DNA from: an uncultured bacterium
GTDB lineage: Bacteria > Pseudomonadota > Gammaproteobacteria > Burkholderiales > Burkholderiaceae_D
Assembly (NCBI GenBank): GCA_903872555.1
Contig: CAIQLE010000266.1
Coordinates: 1-24,070 of the forward strand
Length of the DNA stretch: 24,070 bases
Direction: 5' to 3'
Notes under the pieces: model-generated
The model's database searches: none
Told to the model about the DNA's origin: nothing
What the model saw: only the letters and a program-made list of their open reading frames with translations
Shown here: positions 1 to 11,206 of the stretch, in pieces
How positions within the stretch are numbered: the first letter of the stretch is position 1
How the letters are laid out: each line of letters begins with the position of its first letter
Made by a program: the position numbers and the translations under genes

Positions 1-265
1 GATCTGTTTCCAGCAACCACTGCTCAGTTGCATTTTCCGGGCGTTCAATCACATGAGCGCCGGTTGACCATTTCGCCATAGGCTTGCTCATCAGCAGAGA
101 GATGATCGCGCCGGTAAAACCCACCACCAGAGAAAACACCATCAGCATGCCCATGTTCAGGCCTTGCGCCGTCAGGAAGCGGTCGACGCCAAGAATTCTG
201 AGGACTATCGTCATCACTGCAATCACAGCGATGTTGGTCAGCACGAACAAGATAATTCTTTTCAT
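1..265 (-). CDS. htpX: Protease HtpX, N-terminal part (cut by window edge)
   Basis: Only the first 88 codons are present, and the gene continues beyond base 1. The protein opens [19 protein letters not shown], a membrane helix, and has a second hydrophobic helix around residues 38-58 followed by [11 protein letters not shown]. This is the standard start of HtpX, an inner-membrane M48 zinc protease that degrades misfolded membrane proteins together with FtsH. The catalytic HExxH lies beyond the window, so activity cannot be judged. The ATG at 265-263 is preceded by a GGAGA ribosome-binding site about 7 bases upstream. A sigma-32-like promoter lies about 150 bases upstream, which fits a heat-shock gene. 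Identification rests on the family's conserved N-terminus. Confidence 0.9.
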   Translation of the reverse strand, partial: MKRIILFVLTNIAVIAVMTIVLRILGVDRFLTAQGLNMGMLMVFSLVVGFTGAIISLLMSKPMAKWSTGAHVIERPENATEQWLLETD

Positions 266-411
266 ACAAAGGTCTCCATGGAAGCCTCATCAATCAATTA
301 GGTAAGGGTTCAAGCCGAATCAGCTCAGCGCAGTATCAGCCCCGCACATGTACGTGAAACTTGCGGCAGATACCGGCAAATCCTTTCAGGCAAAGCCAGC
401 GCTCATCAGGC

Positions 412-439
412 ATATGGCGTCAGATTGAATAAATTCAAG
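412..439 (-). promoter_or_regulatory. Sigma-32-type heat-shock promoter for htpX
   Basis: Read on the minus strand, CTTGAAT (439-433) is followed after 13 bases by CGCCATAT (419-412). The sigma-32 consensus is CTTGAAA, 11-16 bases, then CCCCATNT, so the -10 box differs at one position. The predicted transcript would start near 405 and carry a leader of about 140 bases before htpX. The -35 box sits inside a palindrome, TTGAATTTATTCAA. htpX is a heat-shock gene in other proteobacteria, so the position makes sense. The start point is inferred. Confidence 0.6.
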
Positions 440-476
440 TCTTGCCTTTTTAAGAACTTGCCGGGGCTTAGGTAGG

Positions 477-1313
477 TCAGGAGAGCCAGTCATGCCAGAC
501 CGGCGTCAGGCCGGCAGGCAAAGGCGGCAGGCTGCCGAGGTCAACCCGCGATTCTTTCGGACCGTGGAAATCCGAGCCGCGTGAAGCTAGCATGCCGCTG
601 GAGCGTGCAATGCGGGCAAACTGATCATATTGGTCAGGCGTGTGGCTGCCGGTAGTCACTTCTATACCTTCACCACCCAATTCGCGGAAGTGATCGATCA
701 GGGCTCCCAGCTGCATGGCATCAAGCGGATAGCGTCCGGGATGGGCAATCACAGCCCTTCCGCCGGCAGCGCGTATCCAGCTCACTGCTTGTTCCAGCGT
801 GGCCCAGCGATGCGCCACAAAGCCGGGCTTGCCTTCCACCAGATAATTCTGGAACACCTCAGCCACCGTAGCGCAGACACCCGTCTGCACCAGATAACGG
901 GCAAAGTGGGTACGGCCCAGCATCTCAGGATTGTCAGCCAGTTTCAGCGCACCTTCAAACACCCCTGCAATGCCACGCGCTTCCAGCTGATCGGCCATCT
1001 CGCGCCCGCGCCGCACGCGACCACCACGCACCGAAGCCAGACCTTCACAGAGTGTCGTATTGCTATCATCGATGTTCAGACCCACGATGTGCACAGTCTT
1101 GCCGGCCCAGGTAATGGAAATCTCTACACCGGGAATAAAACGCAAATCTAATTCAGCAGCAGCCTTGCGTGCTTCAGCGATGCCGCCGATTTCGTCATGA
1201 TCTGTCAGGGCCCAGATATCAACGCCATTTGCCTTGGCACGCGCAGCCAGATCCGCAGGCGACAAGACGCCATCCGAAACATGCGAGTGAGAATGCAAAT
1301 CAACATTCAGCAT
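477..1313 (-). CDS. PHP-domain phosphoesterase, RNase AM / 3',5'-nucleoside bisphosphate phosphatase family
   Basis: The predicted protein has 278 residues and a complete PHP domain. Metal-ligand motifs seen in order are DLHSHSHVSDG (residues 5-15), TDHDEIGG, PGVEIS, AHPGRY and GSDFHGP near the C-terminus. The family includes E. coli Rnm (YciV, RNase AM), which trims the 5' ends of rRNAs, and Chromobacterium Cv1693, which removes the 3' phosphate from 3',5'-nucleoside bisphosphates. The exact substrate here is inferred from the family. I chose the ATG at 1313 because the conserved protein begins at MLNVDLHSH; a TTG at 1334 would add seven unconserved residues. No strong ribosome-binding site precedes either start. 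It lies 155 bases downstream of the hydrolase gene on the same strand. Confidence 0.88.
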   Translation of the reverse strand: MLNVDLHSHSHVSDGVLSPADLAARAKANGVDIWALTDHDEIGGIAEARKAAAELDLRFIPGVEISITWAGKTVHIVGLNIDDSNTTLCEGLASVRGGRVRRGREMADQLEARGIAGVFEGALKLADNPEMLGRTHFARYLVQTGVCATVAEVFQNYLVEGKPGFVAHRWATLEQAVSWIRAAGGRAVIAHPGRYPLDAMQLGALIDHFRELGGEGIEVTTGSHTPDQYDQFARIARSSGMLASRGSDFHGPKESRVDLGSLPPLPAGLTPVWHDWLS

Positions 1314-1427
1314 AGTGAAATAATGCCTGTTCAATACAGTAAAAAGGAATCAACACAGAGTAAGGATTGTACGCTCAAGCATGAGCTGCCGCTGCTCGTC
1401 ACGGCGCAACAAGCAGACCGCAAGCCT

Positions 1428-1464
1428 GCGCTGCATCACACATTAAATCATCCAGATGCAGCGC
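1428..1464 (-). other. Hairpin just after the hydrolase stop codon
   Basis: A perfect 10-bp inverted repeat, GCGCTGCATC (1428-1437) and GATGCAGCGC (1455-1464), encloses a 17-base loop. On the minus strand it starts 4 bases after the hydrolase stop codon at 1469. No run of T follows it, so it is not a textbook intrinsic terminator. It could stabilise the 3' end of the hydrolase mRNA or reduce read-through into the PHP gene. Confidence 0.45.
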
Positions 1465-1468
1465 TGCT

Positions 1469-2356
1469 TCAGGCAAGAAAATTTTCTATCAGTACAGCCA
1501 GCGCCTCTGGCTGATCATGATGCAACATATGACCGGCATCCATCACCATGGCCGACTGCACCTGAGGAATGAAGGTCTTGCGCCTGTCGATCTCGATACG
1601 CGCCTGAGGCTTGGGCCCCATCCAGCGCCAGATATCCGTGTCATCCGCTTCTACCCACAACACAGGCGCTGTAATCTGAGCCCAGCAAGCCGTGACCTCT
1701 TCGCTACGATACAACTGGGCACTGGTAAGTTTGTGCGCAGGATCTCCCAGTATTTCCCATGCGCCGCTGGCGTTCGGTGCCGCCCAGTGCCCCGCCAGAA
1801 AATCGGCCCGATCCGTACGCAGGCGCGGATTAGTTTTTTGCAGACGCGCCACCACTTCTTCGCGACTGGCATATGCGCGCATCCTGGGTGGGTCACGCAA
1901 TTCATCCAGCCATTTCGCATAACGTCCGGGCGCCTGCTCAGGCAAGGTAGCGGGCAGGCCAAAGCCCTCCAGATTGATCAGGCGTGCAACACGATGCGGA
2001 CGTACACCGGCATAGATACTGGTGACATTGCCACCCATGCTATGCCCCAGCAGATTGACTGCCTGATCTTTCGCATAGTGATCCAGCAAGGCATCCAGAT
2101 CACCCAGATAGTCGGCGAACCAATAGCAATCTGCATGCACACGCTCAGTCAGTCCGAAGCCGCGCCAGTCCGGCGCAATCACATGCCAGTCACGCTGCAG
2201 GCAATCCACCACAAACTGAAACGAAGCACCCACATCCATCCAGCCGTGCAGCATGAACAGCTTAGGCGCGCCCTCCTGCCCCCACTGATGTACGTGGGTA
2301 CGAAGACCACGCAACTGAATGAATTCGGAACGAGAAGACTTCAAAGGAACGCTCAT
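1469..2356 (-). CDS. Alpha/beta-fold hydrolase
   Basis: The 295-residue protein is a complete alpha/beta hydrolase. It has the oxyanion-hole motif HGW (37-39), a nucleophile elbow GHSMGG with Ser106, a probable acid in VEADDTD (about 236-241), and the catalytic His276 in GHMLHHDQPE. No signal peptide is visible, so it should be cytoplasmic. The lid region is short to medium, and the substrate cannot be read from the sequence; esterase, lactonase or C-C hydrolase roles are all possible. A serine nucleophile argues against a haloalkane dehalogenase or epoxide hydrolase, which use Asp. The ATG at 2356 has no clear ribosome-binding site. The gene is divergent from the acyl-CoA synthetase, with a 90-base shared upstream region. 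Confidence 0.85.
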   Translation of the reverse strand: MSVPLKSSRSEFIQLRGLRTHVHQWGQEGAPKLFMLHGWMDVGASFQFVVDCLQRDWHVIAPDWRGFGLTERVHADCYWFADYLGDLDALLDHYAKDQAVNLLGHSMGGNVTSIYAGVRPHRVARLINLEGFGLPATLPEQAPGRYAKWLDELRDPPRMRAYASREEVVARLQKTNPRLRTDRADFLAGHWAAPNASGAWEILGDPAHKLTSAQLYRSEEVTACWAQITAPVLWVEADDTDIWRWMGPKPQARIEIDRRKTFIPQVQSAMVMDAGHMLHHDQPEALAVLIENFLA

Positions 2357-2391
2357 GAGAGATTAAACAGTCAGAATAAAGAATGGCGCAC

Positions 2392-2420
2392 TTGCCAGTG
2401 CCAGAACGTGCAGGTAGCAT
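2392..2420 (+). promoter_or_regulatory. Candidate sigma-70 promoter of the acyl-CoA synthetase gene
   Basis: TTGCCA (2392-2397) is separated by 17 bases from TAGCAT (2415-2420), matching the -35 and -10 consensus at 5 of 6 and 4 of 6 positions with ideal spacing. The start point would be near 2427, giving a leader of about 20 bases that contains the AAGGGA ribosome-binding site. An inverted repeat, GCACT-TGCC-AGTGC (2388-2401), overlaps the -35 box and could be an operator. Confidence 0.45.
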
Positions 2421-2446
2421 CGCCCGACAATTATAAGGGAGCATCC

Positions 2447-4216
2447 ATGTCCTCCAGCCCGAACCCGTCATCTATGCAAGAGAACGATCAATACGCGCAG
2501 CTGTATCAGGAATTTCACTGGCAGCTGCCGCAGGATTTCAATATCGCAGAACTCTGCTGCCGGCGCTGGGCCAGCGAGCCTGACCGCATCGCTATTTACT
2601 TCGATGCTGCCACGTCTGAACAACAGAGCGTGCAAGACCATCAGCAGATCAGCCACCAAGCTCAACACAAAGCAGACGACAGCAATGCAGCATCCGGTAA
2701 TCAGGTCTTCACCTATGCCCAATTACAAAAACAGACGAATCAATTATCGAATCTCTTGCAGTCACTGGGCGTGACTCGCGGCACACGCGTCGCCATCGTT
2801 TTGCCTCAGCGGGCAGAAGTTGTGGCGTCCCACATGGCCTGTTATCAGCTGGGCGCAATCGCCATGCCCATGTCAGTCCTGTTTGGCCCTGAAGCTCTGG
2901 AATACAGATTGCAGGACAGTGGTGCCGCTGTCGTCATCCTTGACGCCACAGCGCTGGCCAGCATTGATGCGGTACGTGCAAGCTGCCCGGCACTGAAACA
3001 CATCATCGCCATTGATTGCGAGCGCGCTGATCTGATTCTGTGGCAGCAGGCTATGGCCAAAACTTCAGATCAATTCACGCCCGTCCTCACTCAGGCGCAC
3101 GATCCGGCACTGCTGATTTACACCAGCGGCACTACTGGCTCGCCCAAGGGCGCACTGATGCCGCAATCCGCCTTGCTCGGCAATCTGCCCGGCTTTGTCG
3201 CTTCACAAAACTGGTTTCCGCTCAAAGCTGATGTGTTCTGGTCTCCTGCGGACTGGGCATGGACCGGCGGACTAATGGATGCCCTGCTGCCTACTTTGTA
3301 TTTCGGCCATCCTATCGTAGCCAGCCGTGCGCGTTTTTCTGCTGAAGGCGCATTCAGGCTGATGGAAAAATATCAGGTCACGAACAGCTTTCTGTTTCCG
3401 ACCGCATTAAAGATGATGATGAAGGCCGTGCCTGAACCGCGCGCGAACTATCAACTCGCACTGCGCGCCATCATGAGCGCCGGTGAAGCGGTCGGTGATG
3501 CTGTATTCAACTGGACGCGCAGCGCGCTGAATGTCACGGTGAATGAAATGTTTGGCCAGACCGAAGCGAATTATCTGGTGGGTAATTGCGCAGCACGCTG
3601 GCCAGCGCGCGCCGGTAGCATGGGCAAGCCCTACCCCGGTCACCGAGTCGCCGTGCTGGATGAATCGGGTCAGTCTGTGATGCCCGGACAAATCGGTGAA
3701 GTCGCGCTGCATAAACAGGACATTCATGGCCATCCCGATCCCGTTATTTTTCTGGGCTACTGGAACCGGCCAGAGGCGACGACAGAAAAGTATCGCGGTG
3801 ACTGGTTATTGACAGGCGATCTGGCCGAAGTCGATGCCGATGGTTATCTCTGGTATCGCGGCCGGGCTGACGATATGTTCAAGGCAGCGGGCTACCGAAT
3901 CGGCCCGTCTGAAATTGAGAATTGTCTGGTCAAGCATCCCGCCGTAGCGAATGCTGCGGTCGTACCCAAACCTGATCTTGAGCGTGGCAATCTGGTCAAA
4001 GCTTTTGTGGTGCTGACTGCAGGCACTGCACGCGATCAGGCCAGCGATATGCAACTCATCGCTGCATTACAGCAGCATGTGCGCGGCTTGCTGGCGCCGT
4101 ATGAATATCCCAAAGAGATTGAATTCATCGATGCCCTGCCCATGACCACCACCGGCAAAGTGCAACGCAAAGTACTGCGCCTGCTGGAAGAAGAACGGGC
4201 AAAGCATAAGCCCTGA
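2447..4216 (+). CDS. AMP-dependent acyl-CoA synthetase (acetyl/medium-chain type)
   Basis: The 589-residue protein belongs to the adenylate-forming ligases, which activate a carboxylic acid with ATP and transfer it to CoA. Visible motifs are the phosphate-binding loop YTSGTTGSPKG (225-235), NEMFGQTEANYL, the hinge region LLTGDLAEVDADGYLWYRGR, and TTTGKVQRK near the end with the catalytic Lys571. The opening FNIAELCCRRWA (31-42) resembles medium-chain acyl-CoA synthetases (ACSM type) more than long-chain ones; the exact substrate is unknown. I chose the ATG at 2447 because AAGGGA lies 6 bases upstream and homology begins there, although the frame stays open for 310 codons further upstream. Residues 54-86 are a Gln/His/Ser-rich low-complexity insertion before the ATP-binding region. 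Confidence 0.9.
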   Translation: MSSSPNPSSMQENDQYAQLYQEFHWQLPQDFNIAELCCRRWASEPDRIAIYFDAATSEQQSVQDHQQISHQAQHKADDSNAASGNQVFTYAQLQKQTNQLSNLLQSLGVTRGTRVAIVLPQRAEVVASHMACYQLGAIAMPMSVLFGPEALEYRLQDSGAAVVILDATALASIDAVRASCPALKHIIAIDCERADLILWQQAMAKTSDQFTPVLTQAHDPALLIYTSGTTGSPKGALMPQSALLGNLPGFVASQNWFPLKADVFWSPADWAWTGGLMDALLPTLYFGHPIVASRARFSAEGAFRLMEKYQVTNSFLFPTALKMMMKAVPEPRANYQLALRAIMSAGEAVGDAVFNWTRSALNVTVNEMFGQTEANYLVGNCAARWPARAGSMGKPYPGHRVAVLDESGQSVMPGQIGEVALHKQDIHGHPDPVIFLGYWNRPEATTEKYRGDWLLTGDLAEVDADGYLWYRGRADDMFKAAGYRIGPSEIENCLVKHPAVANAAVVPKPDLERGNLVKAFVVLTAGTARDQASDMQLIAALQQHVRGLLAPYEYPKEIEFIDALPMTTTGKVQRKVLRLLEEERAKHKP

Positions 4217-5050
4217 TTAAGCAGCCGCAGCACCAGCTTGCAAAGCAGCCAGTTCAGCCTCGCTGAATCCTGCTGCACGTCGAGCCTCCAGATTGAAAGG
4301 GCCGCGCATGACCGGCGCTTTATATTGTCTGGTCAGCTCAGCATAAGTGCTCAGCACATCGAGTCCCGGTCGTTCACATAGCCAGCCATACCAGTAATTG
4401 CCTATGGCGACGTGGCCTACTTCATCGCGCAAGATGATATCGAGTATGGCCGCCGCCTCATGTTCACCCGCCTGCGCCAGTTTCATGCGTACTGCCGGTG
4501 TCGCATCCAGTCCGCGCGCTTCCATCGTGCGCGGCACCAGCGCCATACGCGCCAGCACATCATCGCGTGTCTTGTGCACCATTTCCCACAGACTGTTATG
4601 CGCAGTGAAATCTCCATAGGCATAACCGACCTGCTTCAGATGCGCAGCCAGCAAAGAAAAATGCAGCGCTTCTTCTGCCGCGACTTTCAGCCAGTCTGCA
4701 TAATATTCAGGCGGCATCGCTGCAAAACGCCAGATCGCATCCAGTGCAAGATTGATGGCATTGAACTCTATATGCGCCAGCGCATGCATCAGGATCGCAC
4801 GCCCCTCAGGCGTCGTCATCGCACGTCGTGGCAATAAACGAGGTGATACCAGTTCCGGTTGCGCCGGCCTTCCGGGCAGCGTTGCCGTCTCCTGCAATAC
4901 AGCCTGCGTATGCAGACTGACGCTGCCAGCCTGCCAAGCCTTCAGCAGGGCGCGCGTACCCGCCACCTTGACGTCAGGATCGGTTTCGCACAGCAAGGCC
5001 AAAGCCGTACTGCGCAATTCATACTCCGTGCTAGTGGCCGATGGATTCAT
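4217..5050 (-). CDS. Ferritin-like DUF455 family protein
   Basis: The 277-residue protein matches the DUF455 family, which has a ferritin-like four-helix fold related to the tRNA hydroxylase MiaE. Likely metal ligands are the Glu and His residues in [23 protein letters not shown] and [12 protein letters not shown], spaced as expected for a di-iron site. No signal peptide is seen. The biological role of the family is not established, and I do not propose a substrate. The start ATG at 5050 fits the family; no strong ribosome-binding site is visible. Its stop codon (4217-4219) directly abuts the stop of the convergent acyl-CoA synthetase, and its promoter region faces that of the gamma-carbonic-anhydrase-like gene. 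Confidence 0.82.
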   Translation of the reverse strand: MNPSATSTEYELRSTALALLCETDPDVKVAGTRALLKAWQAGSVSLHTQAVLQETATLPGRPAQPELVSPRLLPRRAMTTPEGRAILMHALAHIEFNAINLALDAIWRFAAMPPEYYADWLKVAAEEALHFSLLAAHLKQVGYAYGDFTAHNSLWEMVHKTRDDVLARMALVPRTMEARGLDATPAVRMKLAQAGEHEAAAILDIILRDEVGHVAIGNYWYGWLCERPGLDVLSTYAELTRQYKAPVMRGPFNLEARRAAGFSEAELAALQAGAAAA

Positions 5051-5061
5051 GCGCTCAAGGG

Positions 5062-5095
5062 TAAAATGCGTGCTATTGATGAATTCATGATTGTA
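5062..5095. promoter_or_regulatory. Facing -10 boxes between the DUF455 and gamma-CA genes
   Basis: The 51-base gap contains TAAAAT on the plus strand (5062-5067) and TACAAT on the minus strand (5095-5090). Their flanks are also mirror-like: GGGTAAAAT against GGGATTTACAAT. A perfect palindrome, ATGAATTCAT (5080-5089), lies between them. The -35 boxes are not recognisable. The two start points (about 5074 and 5083) would give transcripts that overlap by about ten bases at their 5' ends. Confidence 0.4.
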
Positions 5096-5101
5096 AATCC
5101 C

Positions 5102-5626
5102 ATGGCGATCTACCAGCTAGGCGAATCCCGCCCCCATATTGATGACACGGCCTACGTAGCCGACAACGCCAGCGTCATTGGCCAGGTTGAATTAAAAGCG
5201 CATGCCAGTGTCTGGTTCGGTGCCACGCTGCGCGGTGACAATGAGCTGATCAGCATAGGCGAGAACAGCAATCTGCAAGAAGGCTGCGTGCTGCATACGG
5301 ATATGGGCTTTCCCCTTACTGTAGGCAAGGATGTCACGGTCGGCCATCAGGCCATGCTGCATGGCTGCACCATCGGCGATGGCAGCCTGATCGGCATACA
5401 GGCAGTGATACTGAATGGCGCCAGAATTGGCCGTAACTCTTTAGTCGGTGCCGGTGCGCTGGTCACGGAAGGCAAGGAATTTCCAGACAACTCACTGATC
5501 ATAGGCTCACCTGCAAAAGCAGTGCGCACACTGAGCGAAGAGCAAATCGCCGGCCTGAAGAAAAATTCCGCCAGCTATGTGGCGCGCGCCCAGCTTTTCA
5601 AGCAGCAACTGAAAAAACTGGATTGA
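5102..5626 (+). CDS. Gamma-carbonic-anhydrase-like hexapeptide-repeat protein
   Basis: The 174-residue protein is a left-handed beta-helix of hexapeptide repeats of the gamma-carbonic anhydrase / YrdA type. It has the expected metal-binding histidines: His65 (VLHTDMG), and His82 and His87 in [22 protein letters not shown] near the C-terminus is also typical. Whether it hydrates CO2 is unknown, since many YrdA-type proteins show no clear activity. I chose the ATG at 5102 because the family begins MAIYQLG. In-frame ATGs at 5087 and 5066 are possible; the latter has AAGGG upstream, but it overlaps the likely -10 box. It is followed after 11 bases by the Hsp33 gene, so the two are probably co-transcribed. 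Confidence 0.85.
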   Translation: MAIYQLGESRPHIDDTAYVADNASVIGQVELKAHASVWFGATLRGDNELISIGENSNLQEGCVLHTDMGFPLTVGKDVTVGHQAMLHGCTIGDGSLIGIQAVILNGARIGRNSLVGAGALVTEGKEFPDNSLIIGSPAKAVRTLSEEQIAGLKKNSASYVARAQLFKQQLKKLD

Positions 5627-5637
5627 GCAGCGATGCA

Positions 5638-6582
5638 ATGAAAGATACACATCTGAATATGACCGAGACGCTGCAAAAATTTATGTTCGATAACTCCCAG
5701 GTGCGAGGTGAACTGGTCGACATCTCTGAAGCATGGTGCCATGTGCTGTCACGGCGCAGCTATCCTGCAGCCGTGGCGACGATTCTGGGTGAAATGATGT
5801 CGGCCGCGGCGCTGCTGTCAGCCAACCTGAAATTCAATGGCACCATCATCATGCAAATTCATGGCGACGGGCCGGTGCAATTGCTGGTGGTCGAATGTGA
5901 TGCCAGTCTGCGTTTGCGTGCCACCGCAAAAATTGCCGATGGCGCTGTGGTGGAAGATGAAGCCACCCTGCAGCAACTGGTGAATCTGCACGGCGAAGGA
6001 CGGTTTGCGATCACCCTCGACCCGAGCGACAAACTACCCGGGCAGCAGGCCTATCAGGGCATCGTTGCACTCGATGGCGATTCGATTGCTAACGTGATTG
6101 AAAACTACATGATGCGTTCCGAGCAGCTCGATACCAAGCTCTGGCTGGCAGCCGATGCCAGCGTCTCGCGCGGACTGCTGCTACAAAAACTGCCAGACGA
6201 AGGCGGACACAGCCTCGCCGAACTGGATGCGGACGCATGGAACCGCAGTGTGATGCTGGCTGGCACCCTGAGTCAGCAGGAACTGCTGAGCACCGACATC
6301 ATGACGCTGTTGCAGCGCCTGTATTGGGAAGAAACGGTCAGAGTTTTCGAGCCACGCCATCCGGCCTTTCACTGCAGCTGCTCACGCGAAAAAGTCGGGA
6401 ATATGCTCAAGATGCTGGGGCAGGAAGAAATTGATTCGGCCCTGAGTGATTTAGGCGAACTTGAAATTCAATGTGATTTCTGCGGTCAGCACTATGCTTT
6501 CGATACAGTGGATTGCGTGCAGTTGTTTGCAGCAGAGACACTGGCTGATGCGATCCTGCCTCCGGGGCAGCAACAGCATTGA
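5638..6582 (+). CDS. hslO: Redox-regulated chaperone Hsp33
   Basis: The 314-residue protein is Hsp33, a cytoplasmic holdase switched on by oxidation. The C-terminal zinc switch is complete: Cys246 and Cys248 (CSC), then Cys279 and Cys282 (CDFC). When oxidised these release zinc and expose the client-binding region. The N-terminus has the family signature VRGELVDISEAW. The start is uncertain between ATG 5638 and ATG 5659. The latter gives MTETLQKFMFD, closest to the E. coli start. A TTG at 5623 is less likely. No strong ribosome-binding site was seen, which fits translational coupling to the gamma-CA gene ending at 5626. It converges on ftsB with a 47-base gap. Confidence 0.95.
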   Translation: MKDTHLNMTETLQKFMFDNSQVRGELVDISEAWCHVLSRRSYPAAVATILGEMMSAAALLSANLKFNGTIIMQIHGDGPVQLLVVECDASLRLRATAKIADGAVVEDEATLQQLVNLHGEGRFAITLDPSDKLPGQQAYQGIVALDGDSIANVIENYMMRSEQLDTKLWLAADASVSRGLLLQKLPDEGGHSLAELDADAWNRSVMLAGTLSQQELLSTDIMTLLQRLYWEETVRVFEPRHPAFHCSCSREKVGNMLKMLGQEEIDSALSDLGELEIQCDFCGQHYAFDTVDCVQLFAAETLADAILPPGQQQH

Positions 6583-6629
6583 TATGAGTTGATGCACTCC
6601 TGCCCTGACAGCGTTTGCAGAAGCAGAAT

Positions 6630-6932
6630 TTATTTTTTCTCTGGTGCCGACTTCTTCTCGTCTTTTTGCAGCACCTGAACGAAGATCTCGTTTTCCTTCA
6701 CCAGACCCAGTTCATAACGGGCGCGCTCTTCTACCGCGCCTGTGCCTTCTTTCAAGTCCTGCACTTCAGACGCCAGTTTGGAATTGCGTGCCTTGAGTTC
6801 CTGCTCTTTGACCAGTGCCGTATCCAAATCACGCGACAGATTCCATACGCGCAGCCAGCCGCCCTTGCCTAACCAGAGCGGATACTGGATAAGTAAGAGC
6901 AGTACTGTCAGGCAGATCAGTATCAGGCGCAC
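6630..6932 (-). CDS. ftsB: Cell division protein FtsB
   Basis: The 100-residue protein has one N-terminal membrane helix (about residues 2-18), then a coiled coil (about 30-65), then a short periplasmic tail with [19 protein letters not shown]. This is the architecture and signature of FtsB, which pairs with FtsL and binds FtsQ in the divisome that activates septal peptidoglycan synthesis. The tail ends in a charged, Lys-rich stretch. It lies 59 bases downstream of eno, the usual position in beta- and gammaproteobacteria. A hairpin in that gap may lower its expression relative to eno. Confidence 0.93.
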   Translation of the reverse strand: MRLILICLTVLLLLIQYPLWLGKGGWLRVWNLSRDLDTALVKEQELKARNSKLASEVQDLKEGTGAVEERARYELGLVKENEIFVQVLQKDEKKSAPEKK

Positions 6933-6959
6933 GAGGTATCAGAGCAGTCAGTAAATTGG

Positions 6960-6983
6960 CTGGTCAGCTGCGCGCGTGACCAG
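6960..6983 (-). other. Hairpin in the eno-ftsB gap
   Basis: CTGGTCA (6960-6966) and TGACCAG (6977-6983) form a perfect 7-bp stem with a GC-rich 10-base loop. On the minus strand it starts 8 bases after the eno stop codon. No T-tract follows. It may act as a partial terminator, or protect the 3' end of the abundant eno message. Confidence 0.4.
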
Positions 6984-6991
6984 ACCAGTGC

Positions 6992-8275
<1,284 letters not shown>

Positions 8276-8298
8276 TCAAATCTCCACGGATGGGGTTA

Positions 8299-10829
<2,531 letters not shown>

Positions 10830-10845
10830 CTAGCGGGAAATTCAA

Positions 10846-10851
10846 ATTATA
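10846..10851 (-). promoter_or_regulatory. -10 box of the pyrG operon
   Basis: A perfect TATAAT on the minus strand lies so that transcription would start near 10839, about 30 bases before the pyrG ATG. No good -35 box is present at 16-18 bases spacing, so an activator or other contacts may help. The position, in front of a four-gene run, makes it the likely operon promoter. Confidence 0.55.
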
Positions 10852-10931
10852 CCGCAAGTACCAACCCGCTCTTAGCCATTCATGGTTTTTATCTTGCTAA
10901 CTGTCGGATACAGAGCCTGACGCATCATCTT

Positions 10932-10975
10932 ACTTAGCGACTTAATACCTAACTTAGTACATGACTTAGCACATA
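10932..10975. repeat. Degenerate 12-base tandem repeat
   Basis: A partial unit ACTTAGCG is followed by ACTTAATACCTA, ACTTAGTACATG and ACTTAGCACATA. All begin ACTTA and keep a 12-base step. It is non-coding. It shares its period, though not its sequence, with arrays beside and inside comEC. Confidence 0.6.
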
Positions 10976-11030
10976 AGACAGTAAACAAGCTGGCAAGCAC
11001 CTGAGTAACTGATGCAAACTGTTCAGACTA

Positions 11031-11136
11031 AGAGCCTGTCTCGTTAGGTCGATGGCAAGGCGGCAGCGGTGCAGACAGTACGAGTAGTACGGCAAACCGC
11101 TGCCAACGCCGGCAGCGGCCTAACGAGACAGGCTCT
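11031..11136. repeat. 106-bp palindromic element (REP/MITE-like)
   Basis: Perfect 18-bp ends are inverted: AGAGCCTGTCTCGTTAGG (11031-11048) and its complement CCTAACGAGACAGGCTCT (11119-11136). A second inverted pair lies inside, GGCAGCGGT and ACCGCTGCC, around a short centre with GTAC-GAGTA-GTAC. The structure is that of a repetitive extragenic palindrome or a small non-autonomous transposable element. It has no room for a protein. No clear target-site duplication flanks it. Its copy number in the genome cannot be seen here. Confidence 0.75.
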
Positions 11137-11164
11137 AAGCTCATCACAGGCTCAGCACTGATGT

Positions 11165-11194
11165 TGTGCCTAGACTTATTAAGCTTCTGGCACA
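11165..11194 (-). terminator. Possible hairpin terminator of lpxR
   Basis: TGTGCC (11165-11170) pairs with GGCACA (11189-11194), and the interior adds AGA/TCT and CTTA/TAAG with small bulges. It lies about 12 bases past the lpxR stop on the minus strand. There is no T-tract, so termination is uncertain. Confidence 0.3.
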
Positions 11195-11206
11195 TACTGC
11201 AGCCTA

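Noticed and set aside
45..293. 82-codon minus-strand frame at the window start
   Set aside because: It is a shadow of the htpX frame, which gives a clear HtpX N-terminus.
630..1151. 173-codon plus-strand frame opposite the PHP gene
   Set aside because: It is antisense to a certain gene and lacks any family motif.
2380..2402. Sigma-54-like box on either strand
   Set aside because: The GG-to-GC spacing is off (9 or 13 instead of 12 bases), and a sigma-70 reading fits better.
1517..2446. Open frame extending the acyl-CoA synthetase upstream by 310 codons
   Set aside because: It overlaps the hydrolase on the other strand and shows no family sequence. The real start at 2447 has a good ribosome-binding site.
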